In this document: positions 7,920 to 15,258 of the stretch, piece by piece
How positions within the stretch are numbered: position 1 is the stretch's first letter
Layout of the letters: each line of letters opens with the position of its first letter
Source of the DNA: a virus
IMG/VR virus record: IMGVR_UViG_3300047470_000212
Span: 43,081 to 107,080 of that record
Strand: one strand, 5' to 3'
Length of the DNA stretch: 64,000 nucleotides
The notes under the pieces: model-generated
The model's input: the letters and a program-made list of their open reading frames with translations, nothing else
Database searches by the model: none
What the model was told of the DNA's origin: nothing
Program-made: the position numbers and the translations under genes

Positions 7920-9162
7920 CAGTGTTCTCCTCCTCCATGGCGAAAGGATCCTCGTTCAGTTCCTCGAACTTTCCCGTCTCCCAATCCCACTGGCAGTAGG
8001 TCTCCAGAGGCGGGCAGTTACGGGCCAGGACGACCTTGATCTTGTTGATGTTCGAGTCATCCGTGGACTCGACACCGAGAATGACGTCGGAGTCCTGGGC
8101 GAAGGAGGACGAATATCCGATGGAGTCGGAGGTAATGCCCTTCTTCTTGTTCATCTTCCATTCCAGGACCTGCGTGGAAATGACGATCGGGAGTTGCAGG
8201 TTCTTCGCCATGCGCTTGAATCCTCGGGTGAGGTTGGTAAGCGCCTGGCTGGATCCCTGAGCCTCGCCGAGTTCGTCCTGCATCATGTAGATGCCGTCCA
8301 CGAATACGATCGTCGGCCGAATGGCATCGATCTTCGACTGCACACCGGTAAGCGTGGTCGCATTCATGGAGTCCGAGGAAAGGAAGAACGAGGGCATAGC
8401 CTCAAGTTCCCGAAGGGCCCTTTCGAGTTTGTCCCACTCGGTCTTCTTGAGCGTTCCGTTCCGCAGCCGGGCATGGGAAATCCCCGCGCGGATTGCGTCG
8501 AAGCGTTCCTCCTGCTCCTCGTTGCTCATCTCGAAGCCGATGAACAGCGGGCGCTCACCGTGCAGGTGGGCAGCCATGGCGGCCAGCAGAAGCAGCGTCG
8601 ACTTACCAGCCTTCGGAGGGCCGACGAAGGTGACCAACTGCTCCTTCTGGAGGCCCTGGGTGGCCCTGTCGATCGTGTTGAAGCCGGTGGGGATACCCCG
8701 GAGCCCGTCGGGCAGGTCCTTGAGCGTGAGGTACCGCGCAAGGCGTTCCTGGCCCGTCTCCGTCAGGTCGGTGTCGCGGGCGTTGGGTACCGCCGAGGCG
8801 ATGTTGGCCAGCGTGCGGGCCAACGCCTCCATCGCGGCGGTGGCGTTGCCCTCTTCGTGTGCGTCGACCGAGTCGGCCAGGCCCTGCTCCAGCAGGGCCA
8901 AAGTATGAAGTTCTCGCAGCCGGTCGGTCAGCACTTCCATGCTGTCCTCGACCTTGACGAACCGGTACGTGGGGAAGTCGGTCTTGATCGTGGTGAGGCT
9001 CGGGACCTCGCCGTAGTTCCCCTTGTGCCGCAGGATCGCCTTGAAGACGGACTTGTTGTCCGGGTCTCCGAAGAAGTCGGGGGTGATGCCCGCGTCCGCG
9101 ACGACAGCCAGGTCCTTGTCCTGGATGACGCGGGACACGAGCAAGCGCTCGAAGTCCGCCAC
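7897..9162 (-). CDS. dnaB: DnaB-like replicative helicase
   Basis: The protein has 421 residues. A RecA-type core carries VGPPKAGKSTLLLL (Walker A) and TIVFVDGIYMMQ (Walker B). It also has GFEMSNEEQEER, the helicase H1a Glu region, and a VISTQVLEWK sensor-type strand. The N-terminal ~120 residues are helical, like the DnaB N-domain. The GTG start at 9162 overlaps the upstream TAG. The 3' end overlaps the primase start by 23 bases. It carries one CTTCATAC (RELHTLAL). Confidence 0.88.
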   Translation of the reverse strand: MADFERLLVSRVIQDKDLAVVADAGITPDFFGDPDNKSVFKAILRHKGNYGEVPSLTTIKTDFPTYRFVKVEDSMEVLTDRLRELHTLALLEQGLADSVDAHEEGNATAAMEALARTLANIASAVPNARDTDLTETGQERLARYLTLKDLPDGLRGIPTGFNTIDRATQGLQKEQLVTFVGPPKAGKSTLLLLAAMAAHLHGERPLFIGFEMSNEEQEERFDAIRAGISHARLRNGTLKKTEWDKLERALRELEAMPSFFLSSDSMNATTLTGVQSKIDAIRPTIVFVDGIYMMQDELGEAQGSSQALTNLTRGFKRMAKNLQLPIVISTQVLEWKMNKKKGITSDSIGYSSSFAQDSDVILGVESTDDSNINKIKVVLARNCPPLETYCQWDWETGKFEELNEDPFAMEEENTDGYQGSF

Positions 9163-9605
9163 TACATTGCTCCGATCAGGGTGGTGGGTACGGCCGGGAG
9201 CATGCGTCCCTTGCTGCCGTAGATCAGGTGGTTCTCGTTGTCGAAGACGGCCGCTACGTCAGGCATGTGGGCCAGGCGGCGGGCCAGCTTCTTGGGGTCC
9301 TCGCACCACACGCGGCCGATGGGCAGGCCCTCGATGTCCAGGCGCCATTCCAGGGCCTCGGCGAACTCGTCACCCAGGTACGTGATGACGTCGACCGAGT
9401 AGCGGTAGCGCCAGACCGTGTCCCAGATGACGTGGGCCAGCGGCTCGTTGATCTCGTAGGCCTTCACAGCGCGCTTCCACTGGTGCGCCCGGCGGGCCAC
9501 TGCTTCACCAGCTCGGGCTCGCGCGGTGGGCAGGTTGCCCAGCAGTCCTTCGAAGACCAGGACCATGCGCGGGGAGACCTCGTTGCTTATGTCCCCGCCC
9601 TGCAT
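9162..9605 (-). CDS. Replication-module protein, unknown function
   Basis: A 147-residue mixed alpha/beta protein (MQGGDISNEVSPRMVLVFEG...) with a helical middle and a beta-rich C-terminus. The TGATG and TAG/GTG overlaps at both ends place it tightly between a small protein gene and DnaB. No family is recognised. Confidence 0.7.
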   Translation of the reverse strand: MQGGDISNEVSPRMVLVFEGLLGNLPTARARAGEAVARRAHQWKRAVKAYEINEPLAHVIWDTVWRYRYSVDVITYLGDEFAEALEWRLDIEGLPIGRVWCEDPKKLARRLAHMPDVAAVFDNENHLIYGSKGRMLPAVPTTLIGAM

Positions 9606-9850
9606 CAGGCTCGCTCCGCTTCGGCGCGGAGCCAGATATGAAGTCGTCCGTGCCGGAGTTCTGTGATCACACGGTGCTCGCGCACGCGGAATCCGAGGGC
9701 GGCAGCCTTGTAGACCGCGAGGAAGAGCAGCCGCTTGGCGGTCGCACGCTGCTCGGGGAACCGTCCGGTGATCGTCGCCGGGATCTCGTCCTTGTAGAGA
9801 ACCGACAAGACCTCGTCCTCGAAGGGGAGGACCATCTGCTCATGCGGCAC
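9605..9850 (-). CDS. Small protein of the replication operon
   Basis: An 81-residue protein. The GTG start at 9850 is preceded by GGAGGAGATCGCC and overlaps the end of the DnaC-like gene. The N-terminus MPHEQMVLPFEDEVLSVLY contains a QxxLxF-type segment (QMVLPF) reminiscent of sliding-clamp or SSB-tail binding peptides; that is inference. The C-terminus RLHIWLRAEAERA carries CTTCATAT. Confidence 0.6.
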   Translation of the reverse strand: MPHEQMVLPFEDEVLSVLYKDEIPATITGRFPEQRATAKRLLFLAVYKAAALGFRVREHRVITELRHGRLHIWLRAEAERA

Positions 9851-10499
9851 GGCGATCTCCTCCGACGACGGTGATGTGGGTGAAGGCGCCCTGGATGAAG
9901 GAGCCCATCGAGGGGTTGTATGTGTCCCCCCACTTGCTCGGCGGGACGTTGGAGGTGACGAGGGTCGGCCGGGCCTCGCGGTGTCGAAGGCGCAGCAGGT
10001 CGTCCAGCAGGCCTTCGGCGTAGCCGGACTTGGTCTTGTGCTCCTTGCCGACGTCGTCGAGGAGGAGGACGGGCGCCTTCTCGGCCGCGACGATCTTGTC
10101 CGTGATCTCCCACCAGCGGGCAACGGCCTCGGGCTCGTGCCGGTCCTGGAGACCCATCCGCTCGATGGACAACTTCACGTAGTCCGAGTAGGCCAGCCAC
10201 GCCACGGGCAGGCGGCGGCCGAAGTAGACCTCCAGCAGCGTGGACGTGGCGAGCGTGGTCTTGCCTGTGCCGGGCGGCCCTACGACCAGCAGCCCCTTGC
10301 CGATGGTGCTCCAGTCGGCCGGGTACTCGTTCAGGGGGCGCTTGTCCGTGACGTAGTGGTCCCGGAGGTTGTCCACGAACTCCTGGCAGACGGCCTTGTG
10401 CGGCGAGTCCGCCAACGTATGAAGACGCAGGTGCTTGTAGTGCGCCGGGATGCCGTACTCCTTGAGCCGCAAGGCGTGGACCCGGGGGTCAGTCGCCAT
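9840..10499 (-). CDS. DnaC-like AAA+ helicase loader
   Basis: The protein has 219 residues. The ATPase core shows VVGPPGTGKTTLAT (Walker A), VLLLDDVGKEHK (Walker B) and LVTSNVPPS (sensor 1). The length and N-terminal helical domain match DnaC/IstB-type loaders that place DnaB on DNA. The ATG at 10499 follows AGGAGGTATCCAC. Its promoter (10538-10566) carries a GGAAGCGATAAC box next to the -35. CTTCATAC encodes RLHTLADS near the N-terminus. Confidence 0.88.
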   Translation of the reverse strand: MATDPRVHALRLKEYGIPAHYKHLRLHTLADSPHKAVCQEFVDNLRDHYVTDKRPLNEYPADWSTIGKGLLVVGPPGTGKTTLATSTLLEVYFGRRLPVAWLAYSDYVKLSIERMGLQDRHEPEAVARWWEITDKIVAAEKAPVLLLDDVGKEHKTKSGYAEGLLDDLLRLRHREARPTLVTSNVPPSKWGDTYNPSMGSFIQGAFTHITVVGGDRRAA

Positions 10500-10537
10500 G
10501 TGGATACCTCCTGGTGGTGGTGGGTTCAACGTTCAGG

Positions 10538-10566
10538 AGGCTACCACAGTTATCGCTTCCTGGATA
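10538..10566 (-). promoter_or_regulatory. Promoter with GGAAGCGATAAC operator-like box
   Basis: Minus-strand -35-like TATCCA and -10 TAGCCT with a 17-base spacer. The first 12 spacer bases are GGAAGCGATAAC (10549-10560). The same arrangement recurs at 57780-57808. The position suggests an operator covering the promoter. Confidence 0.55.
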
Positions 10567-10583
10567 CGTCTTCGGAACGCGTA

Positions 10584-10613
10584 AGGGGCGGGCTGCCGAA
10601 GCAACCCGCCCCT
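10584..10613 (-). terminator. Terminator after the initiator gene
   Basis: GC-rich hairpin: AGGGGCGGG pairs with CCCGCCCCT around a short loop, 10 bases beyond the initiator stop and before the loader promoter. Confidence 0.7.
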
Positions 10614-10622
10614 GTGGGTCGG

Positions 10623-11690
10623 TCAGGACCAGTAGTCCTCGTTGAACCTGTTGTTCTCCACCTCGTCGACCTTGTCAGCCTTGCCCAGTCGCTGGGTCAG
10701 CAGCCCACGGGCGGCAAGGAAGTCCTTCCAGGCGACCACGTTGTCCGAGCGCTGCCAGGAGGTGGACCAGTAGGTGATGATCATCTGGCGTACCTCTTCG
10801 CGCCCAAGGCCCTGGGCCATCCACCGGCCGAAGGTCCCAGTCAGGGCTCCGAGGTTGGTGGAGCCGGGGACCGGGTGACCTACTTCCCCGGCCCGGTGGT
10901 CGAAGAATTCCGCCAGTTCCTCCGAAGGCCTCTTGGAGCGCTTCTTAGGAGTTCGCCGGGCCGGAGGGGCCAGGTCGCCATCCGAAGCCGGGAGACGGGC
11001 GGCCAGGGACTCTCCTGGATCACCGTCACCGATGGCCTGGGATACCACGTAGGCCGGATCGAGTTCCCGCTCGGCCTGCTCCTGCTCCAAGGCCTCCTGC
11101 TTCCGGGACTTCCTCTTGCCGCCAGGACCCCGGAGGGGGCGTACCGCATTCCAGCCCTTGGCTCCCGGCCTGGGAGTCTCCTCGGCATCGTAGAGATCCG
11201 ACCGCGCCGACTGGCGCGGTGGAAGAGACGTAGTCTCTTCTATTTCTCTAGTAGTACTAGTTAGGTAGTTAGGGGTTGGGTGCACTCCAGTGCAGGGTGC
11301 AATATTTGCAGGGTCCTCTGGAGTTGTTATGTCACAACTACCTTCGTCGACCCCTGCATTATTTGCAGGTGTAGTTCTTGCACCCTTCTCGGGCTCCGGA
11401 ATCCACTCTTCGATGGGGAGAATCCGGCGCACAGCGGACTTGTACCGCAGGGACTCCAGAGGCCTCTCCTCGTCGGAAACGGACTCGATGATGCGACGCT
11501 CCTCCAGGTCCCGCAGGACGTTGTAGGTCTGCCGCTCCTTGATGTTGGCCTTGCTGGCGATGGTTGGTACTGAAAGCCAGCACATCCGGAAGTCGTCATC
11601 CGCTGCGTCGGCCATGGCCAGCAGGACCAGTCGGGATGCAAGTCGGGTGTGCTTGCTCCGCATCACCTCGCCCATGATGATTACGCTCAC
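10623..11690 (-). CDS. Replication initiator-like winged-helix protein
   Basis: The protein has 355 residues. A winged helix lies at the N-terminus (residues ~5-75: SVPTIASKANIKERQTYNVLRDLEERRII), followed by a long disordered basic/acidic linker. A C-terminal helical domain (GTFGRWMAQGLGREEVRQMI...) resembles DnaD/initiator C-domains. It sits directly upstream of the helicase loader. The linker-coding DNA (11230-11390) is AT-rich with iteron-like repeats, as in lambda O. The GTG start at 11690 overlaps the TGA of a 15-codon micro-ORF. Confidence 0.7.
   Translation of the reverse strand: MSVIIMGEVMRSKHTRLASRLVLLAMADAADDDFRMCWLSVPTIASKANIKERQTYNVLRDLEERRIIESVSDEERPLESLRYKSAVRRILPIEEWIPEPEKGARTTPANNAGVDEGSCDITTPEDPANIAPCTGVHPTPNYLTSTTREIEETTSLPPRQSARSDLYDAEETPRPGAKGWNAVRPLRGPGGKRKSRKQEALEQEQAERELDPAYVVSQAIGDGDPGESLAARLPASDGDLAPPARRTPKKRSKRPSEELAEFFDHRAGEVGHPVPGSTNLGALTGTFGRWMAQGLGREEVRQMIITYWSTSWQRSDNVVAWKDFLAARGLLTQRLGKADKVDEVENNRFNEDYWS
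11230..11390. other. Candidate replication origin: AT-rich iteron region inside the initiator gene
   Basis: TGCAATATTTGCAGGG (11298-11313) and TGCATTATTTGCAGGT (11355-11370) are near-identical direct repeats. GGGTGCA recurs at 11278 and 11295, and inverted at 11378-11385. An AT-rich tract with CTAGTAGTACTAG precedes them. Such composition is exceptional for this genome and matches an intragenic origin in an initiator gene. No functional proof is available. Confidence 0.5.
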
Positions 11691-11734
11691 TCGGCGACTC
11701 CGAGGAAGCGATAAGTATGAAGCGATAGCGTCAT
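11687..11734 (-). CDS. 15-residue micro-ORF carrying the CTTCATAC motif
   Basis: The frame encodes MTLSLHTYRFLGVAE. Its stop overlaps the initiator GTG (GTGA), a classic coupling arrangement. The same DNA contains two direct copies of TATCGCTTC flanking the octamer. A leader peptide regulating the initiator gene is possible. Confidence 0.45.
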   Translation of the reverse strand: MTLSLHTYRFLGVAE

Positions 11735-11785
11735 GGTAATGTGCTCTCTATCTCGGGGTTTGTGGTGGGCCTCGGGGTGTGGTGG

Positions 11786-11845
11786 GCAAAGGCCCCCGGC
11801 AGTGGCTTGAAGGTCTTGAACCTCGCCAGCGCCGGGGGCCTTTGC
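11786..11845. terminator. Strong terminator after the AT-hook protein gene
   Basis: Perfect 15-bp arms (GCAAAGGCCCCCGGC at 11786-11800 and its complement at 11831-11845), starting 6 bases beyond the stop of the leftward gene. Confidence 0.8.
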
Positions 11846-11850
11846 GTTAC

Positions 11851-13080
11851 TCACTCCGAGTCGAGTTCGAGGCCCTTCTCCTCGATCTCCGCCCGGGTCA
11901 ACTGCACGACGGTCTGTCCGGCCGGGATGCGGCCACGGCCGCGACGGGTGTAGTTGCCCTCGTCGTCGACCAGGTAGGCGAACGTCTTGTTCTCGTCACG
12001 CGGGCGACCACGACGCCGACGGGGAGAGGACTGCTCCTCCTGGTCACCCTCCGGCTCCTGGTCACCCTCCGGCTCCTCGGCCGCCTCCGGCGCCTTCTGC
12101 TTCTGCTCGCCGGTCTCCGGCAGCGTATGAAGCGCCTTGCGCAGCAGTTCGGTCAGCGGTCGCTCGCGCACGTCGGCCTGGTTGATGATCGCGTTGCGCT
12201 CGTCCTCCAGACGGAAGGAGTTGTAGGCACCCTCCAAAGCGGCGCGTATCAGGAGCAGGTCGATCTCGGCGTCCGGGACCGGCTTGTCGGTCTCCTTCTG
12301 CTGCGCCTTGTGCTGCGCGCGGGCGATCGTCTCCTGCAAGGACTCCTTCTCCTCCTCGACAGGCGCCTCTTCCTCGACCGGCTCGGCGGCCTTGCGACCA
12401 CGACGGCGGGGCTCCGGCTTCGGCTCCTCCTCCGGCTTGTCCTCGGTCAGCGGCTCCTCTTCCGGCTCGGCCGTCTCCGGCTCGGCGCGACGGCCACGGC
12501 GACCGCGACGGCGGGGCTCCTCCGGCTCGGGCTCCGGCTCGGGCTCCGGCTCGGGCTCCGGCTCCGCCTCGGGCTCGGCGTGGGTCTCGGCAGCGAAGGA
12601 GATGTCGTCGAGTCCGGCCGTCAGGTCCTTGGCCGTGATCCCAGCGGCCTCGGCCGCGTCCAGGAGGAGTTCGGCCTCCTCGCTGCCCTCGGAACCCCAC
12701 AGCAGGATCACGTGGGCGTCGCCCTGACTGTCGGCGTTCTTGAGGAGTTCGACGATCCCGGCGGTGACGTTGGCAGTCTTCACGACCTCCTCGGCGTCCT
12801 TGAGGATCTTGTCGACGGCCCGGCTCTTCTCGCCGTCGGTGACCGCGACGAACGGGATGTCGGCCCACTCGGACCACTCCAGGACGGTCTCCAGTCCGTC
12901 GGACAGGTGCTTCTTGGTGATCGGGAGGATGAGCGTGATCTCGCGCTCGGAGGGCTCGGGGTAGCCGTCCTTGTCTTCCTCGCCGAGGCCCACGAAGTCG
13001 TTCAGGAGGGCCTTGACGTTGTCCAGGTCGGTGGCGGCGTCGCCAGCGAAGGCGAGTGCGATGGGCTGAGTGCTGCTCAA
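11851..13080 (-). CDS. AT-hook, Pro-Glu-rich DNA-binding protein
   Basis: The protein has 409 residues. The N-terminal ~165 residues look folded (alpha/beta, ...ITLILPITKKHLSDGLE...HVILLWGSEGS). A Pro-Glu repeat tract follows, then basic AT-hook-like motifs (RRRGRRGRR, RRRGRKA, RRRRGRPRD) and a C-terminal domain with GRGRIPAG, reminiscent of the Lsr2 RGR-I-P signature. It may bind AT-rich DNA and act as a phage nucleoid-type protein. The TTG start at 13080 is chosen for its GGGAGCA site. It carries CTTCATAC (KALHTLPE). Confidence 0.6.
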   Translation of the reverse strand: MSSTQPIALAFAGDAATDLDNVKALLNDFVGLGEEDKDGYPEPSEREITLILPITKKHLSDGLETVLEWSEWADIPFVAVTDGEKSRAVDKILKDAEEVVKTANVTAGIVELLKNADSQGDAHVILLWGSEGSEEAELLLDAAEAAGITAKDLTAGLDDISFAAETHAEPEAEPEPEPEPEPEPEPEEPRRRGRRGRRAEPETAEPEEEPLTEDKPEEEPKPEPRRRGRKAAEPVEEEAPVEEEKESLQETIARAQHKAQQKETDKPVPDAEIDLLLIRAALEGAYNSFRLEDERNAIINQADVRERPLTELLRKALHTLPETGEQKQKAPEAAEEPEGDQEPEGDQEEQSSPRRRRGRPRDENKTFAYLVDDEGNYTRRGRGRIPAGQTVVQLTRAEIEEKGLELDSE

Positions 13081-13158
13081 GTCTGCTCCCGATGTGGTGT
13101 GTTTGCCGCCCTTCCGGCGACAGGAGAAGACGTTACCGGTTACGGCTTCTAAAAGCAA

Positions 13159-13187
13159 GAAACCCCCGCTTCGCAAGCGAGGGTTTC
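13159..13187 (-). terminator. Terminator after the holin-like genes
   Basis: A stem of about 13 bp with one mismatch (GAAACCCCCGCTT / AAGCGAGGGTTTC). On the minus strand it is followed by the T-rich tail TTGCTTTTAG. It separates the late block from the replication block. Confidence 0.75.
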
Positions 13188-13201
13188 AAAGCGTTTGACA
13201 A

Positions 13202-13486
13202 CTAGGGCAGGTCAGGAACCCTGCGACCGGTGGCCGGATGCCTACGAGGAAGCCGCAGCGCCGGGGCCACCGAACCACCCCGGACAGGGATGTGCAGCAG
13301 GGCCACCACTCCGGCCGCAGCCGCAGCAGTCAGCCAGGGGACGGGAACACGCTGCGCCTCGTAGGCCAGGCCGACAACCACGAGGGGCTGGAGCCAGGCC
13401 GGGAGGGTGAACGGGAGCACGACGACCAGCCACTCCCACGCGGTGAACGTGGCGAATGCGATCAGCAGGAGCCGGAACCAGTCCAT
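13202..13486 (-). CDS. Small membrane protein (holin/lysis accessory candidate)
   Basis: A 94-residue protein with hydrophobic segments at ~5-25, ~28-42 and ~52-66, and a basic proline-rich C-terminus. It lies directly downstream of another membrane protein at the end of the tail genes, a usual site for lysis functions. The fold is not diagnostic. Confidence 0.55.
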   Translation of the reverse strand: MDWFRLLLIAFATFTAWEWLVVVLPFTLPAWLQPLVVVGLAYEAQRVPVPWLTAAAAAGVVALLHIPVRGGSVAPALRLPRRHPATGRRVPDLP

Positions 13487-13489
13487 AGG

Positions 13490-14020
13490 TCAGACCGACC
13501 TCGGGCCGAGGGGAGACTGCGGGAGCGCCTGGGTGGTGATGGTCTCCTGGGCGACCAGGGCTGGCTTGACCGCACGCTGGAGCGCAGCGTGCAGGGCGAC
13601 GGCGATCTGCTCGATGGCCTCGGGACTCAGGGTGGCGCCGCTGACCTGCGCCGGGGGCTCGACTGCCTCCGTCTCCTCGACGTACTTGGCCAAGGTGGCG
13701 GGCGATATATGAAGCCGGTTCTCGGTCTCGGTGATCAGGGCGTTCTGGAGCCAGCCGAACCACGCGTACTTCTTGAGCAGCGAGTGGTAGAAGGCGGTGC
13801 CGGTCACCCAGGCGAGGAAGGACGCGACGACGGCCGGGGCCCAGTAGAAGTGCTGGGGGTGGGCCTGGTAGACGGCCCAGAAGCCCGTGGCGACCGCGAG
13901 GACGGCATGCGCGGCACCCTTGACCGTGGCGTTGGTCGACGGCCGGGTGAACAGCGCGACGATGGCTGGCAGGGCCAGGCCGACGACGAGGGAAGCCGCG
14001 TCGGCGTAGTTGGTGAGCAT
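13490..14020 (-). CDS. Holin-like multi-spanning membrane protein
   Basis: A 176-residue protein with hydrophobic segments at ~8-27, ~33-52 and ~60-80, and a soluble C-terminal half. The size, the topology and the position after the last tail fibre gene suggest a holin. CTTCATAT encodes NRLHISPA just after the membrane domain. Confidence 0.55.
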   Translation of the reverse strand: MLTNYADAASLVVGLALPAIVALFTRPSTNATVKGAAHAVLAVATGFWAVYQAHPQHFYWAPAVVASFLAWVTGTAFYHSLLKKYAWFGWLQNALITETENRLHISPATLAKYVEETEAVEPPAQVSGATLSPEAIEQIAVALHAALQRAVKPALVAQETITTQALPQSPLGPRSV

Positions 14021-14043
14021 GCGTGTCCTTTACGGGTTCGTGG

Positions 14044-15258
14044 TTACTGGGTCGGGAGTACGGCATATTGGGGAACCGCTGAAGTGATTCCCAAAGGAGT
14101 ATTCTCGTCGAGCAACGTGCGGATGAGGTAACTCCGCTCGGTGTAGTTCTCGTAGTAGTAGGAGCGGGTCAGGTTCGCGGTGCCGCTGGCTTCCCAGAGG
14201 TAGTCGGCGCCCATTGAGCCGTCGAAGTACGGGCGTACCGCTGCGCCTTCTTCGACCAGGACTCCGTCGAACCAGAAGATGCTCGACTGCCCGGCGGCCA
14301 TGGTGGTCCGATCAACGAACAGCCCCAAGGTCGTCGTTGATGCGCTCACGTCGAAGGTGACCCACACTGTGCGCCAGCGCTTGTTGCTCGGGTCCGGCTT
14401 GGCGCTGCGGAAGGAGACGCGGTTGACCAGGGTTGCGTTGTTCGACGCGTACGGAATGACATCCCCGCAGCCCTGCGCGACGGCGACACGTACGCTCGCC
14501 GTGTAGCGGCGCCCCGGGATGAGCCCGTTCAGCGTCCAGTGGCTTCCGCCGTTGAGGGTTCCGGCAGATGGCACTGTGACCACGCACGAGGAGGTGCCTC
14601 GCCAACACAGGGAGTCCTGCGCCACGGTGGCGCTATTGAATCCGGTGACCCCTGTAATCCCACTCTCGAAGTTTGGGTTGGCGGCGTAGTTCAACCGTGT
14701 TGGCTTGATGACGACGCGCAGTTCCCTTGCGTTCTGGTAGGCGCTCGGTCCGGCCGAGCCCAGGGACAGCGGCTCGAACTGCACGGCGTCCAGGATCTGG
14801 TGTTTGTTCGCTGACATGCTGGCGAACTTGAAGCCGACGGAGGCGTACGTTGCCCGCTTCCAGGCGTACCCACCGCCGGATACGGGGTAGTCGACCGGGC
14901 CGGTGAACGCGGCGTACGGGCGGCTGTAGGAGCCTGCTACTCCTGACTTGAGCGTGCCGGAGGTGATGCCCATCCATGCCTGCGCCGGGTCGACACCTTG
15001 GTAGGGGTAGTGGGAGAAGTCCTTGAAGGCAGCCGCCGGGGCCTTCACTCCGGCCGAGAGCGCACCGTCCACGGAGAACTGTCCCGCCAGCGGCGCCAGT
15101 GGCTTGCCGCGTGGCACCTTGATGGCCAGGCCACCGTTGATGGTGACCAGGCCGAACAGGTCCGGGGAGTACGTGGTGAACTTCCGCGCGACGATGGTGC
15201 CGCTGACGGAGAACTGGTTGAAGTACTCCGTGGTGTTGCTGAAGGTCAGGTTCGGCAT
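14044..15258 (-). CDS. Minor tail/receptor-binding protein with carbohydrate-binding module
   Basis: The protein has 404 residues. Residues ~185-340 form a jelly-roll of the CBM4/9 type (NPNFESGITG... WRTVWVTFDVSASTTTLGLFVD ... FWFDGVLVEEGAAVRPYFDG). The SIFWFDGVLVEEG...RPYFDG ending is common in actinophage tail fibres. The TGATG overlap couples it to the upstream tail gene. It probably contacts the cell-wall glycan. Confidence 0.75.
   Translation of the reverse strand: MPNLTFSNTTEYFNQFSVSGTIVARKFTTYSPDLFGLVTINGGLAIKVPRGKPLAPLAGQFSVDGALSAGVKAPAAAFKDFSHYPYQGVDPAQAWMGITSGTLKSGVAGSYSRPYAAFTGPVDYPVSGGGYAWKRATYASVGFKFASMSANKHQILDAVQFEPLSLGSAGPSAYQNARELRVVIKPTRLNYAANPNFESGITGVTGFNSATVAQDSLCWRGTSSCVVTVPSAGTLNGGSHWTLNGLIPGRRYTASVRVAVAQGCGDVIPYASNNATLVNRVSFRSAKPDPSNKRWRTVWVTFDVSASTTTLGLFVDRTTMAAGQSSIFWFDGVLVEEGAAVRPYFDGSMGADYLWEASGTANLTRSYYYENYTERSYLIRTLLDENTPLGITSAVPQYAVLPTQ

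Noticed and set aside
12530-12580. Pro-Glu codon repeats as a DNA-level repeat element
   Set aside because: They simply encode the low-complexity linker of the AT-hook protein and show no other structure.
13080-13176. Upstream extension of the AT-hook protein to 13176
   Set aside because: The extension runs through the terminator stem and promoter-like region, and TTG at 13080 has a good ribosome site.
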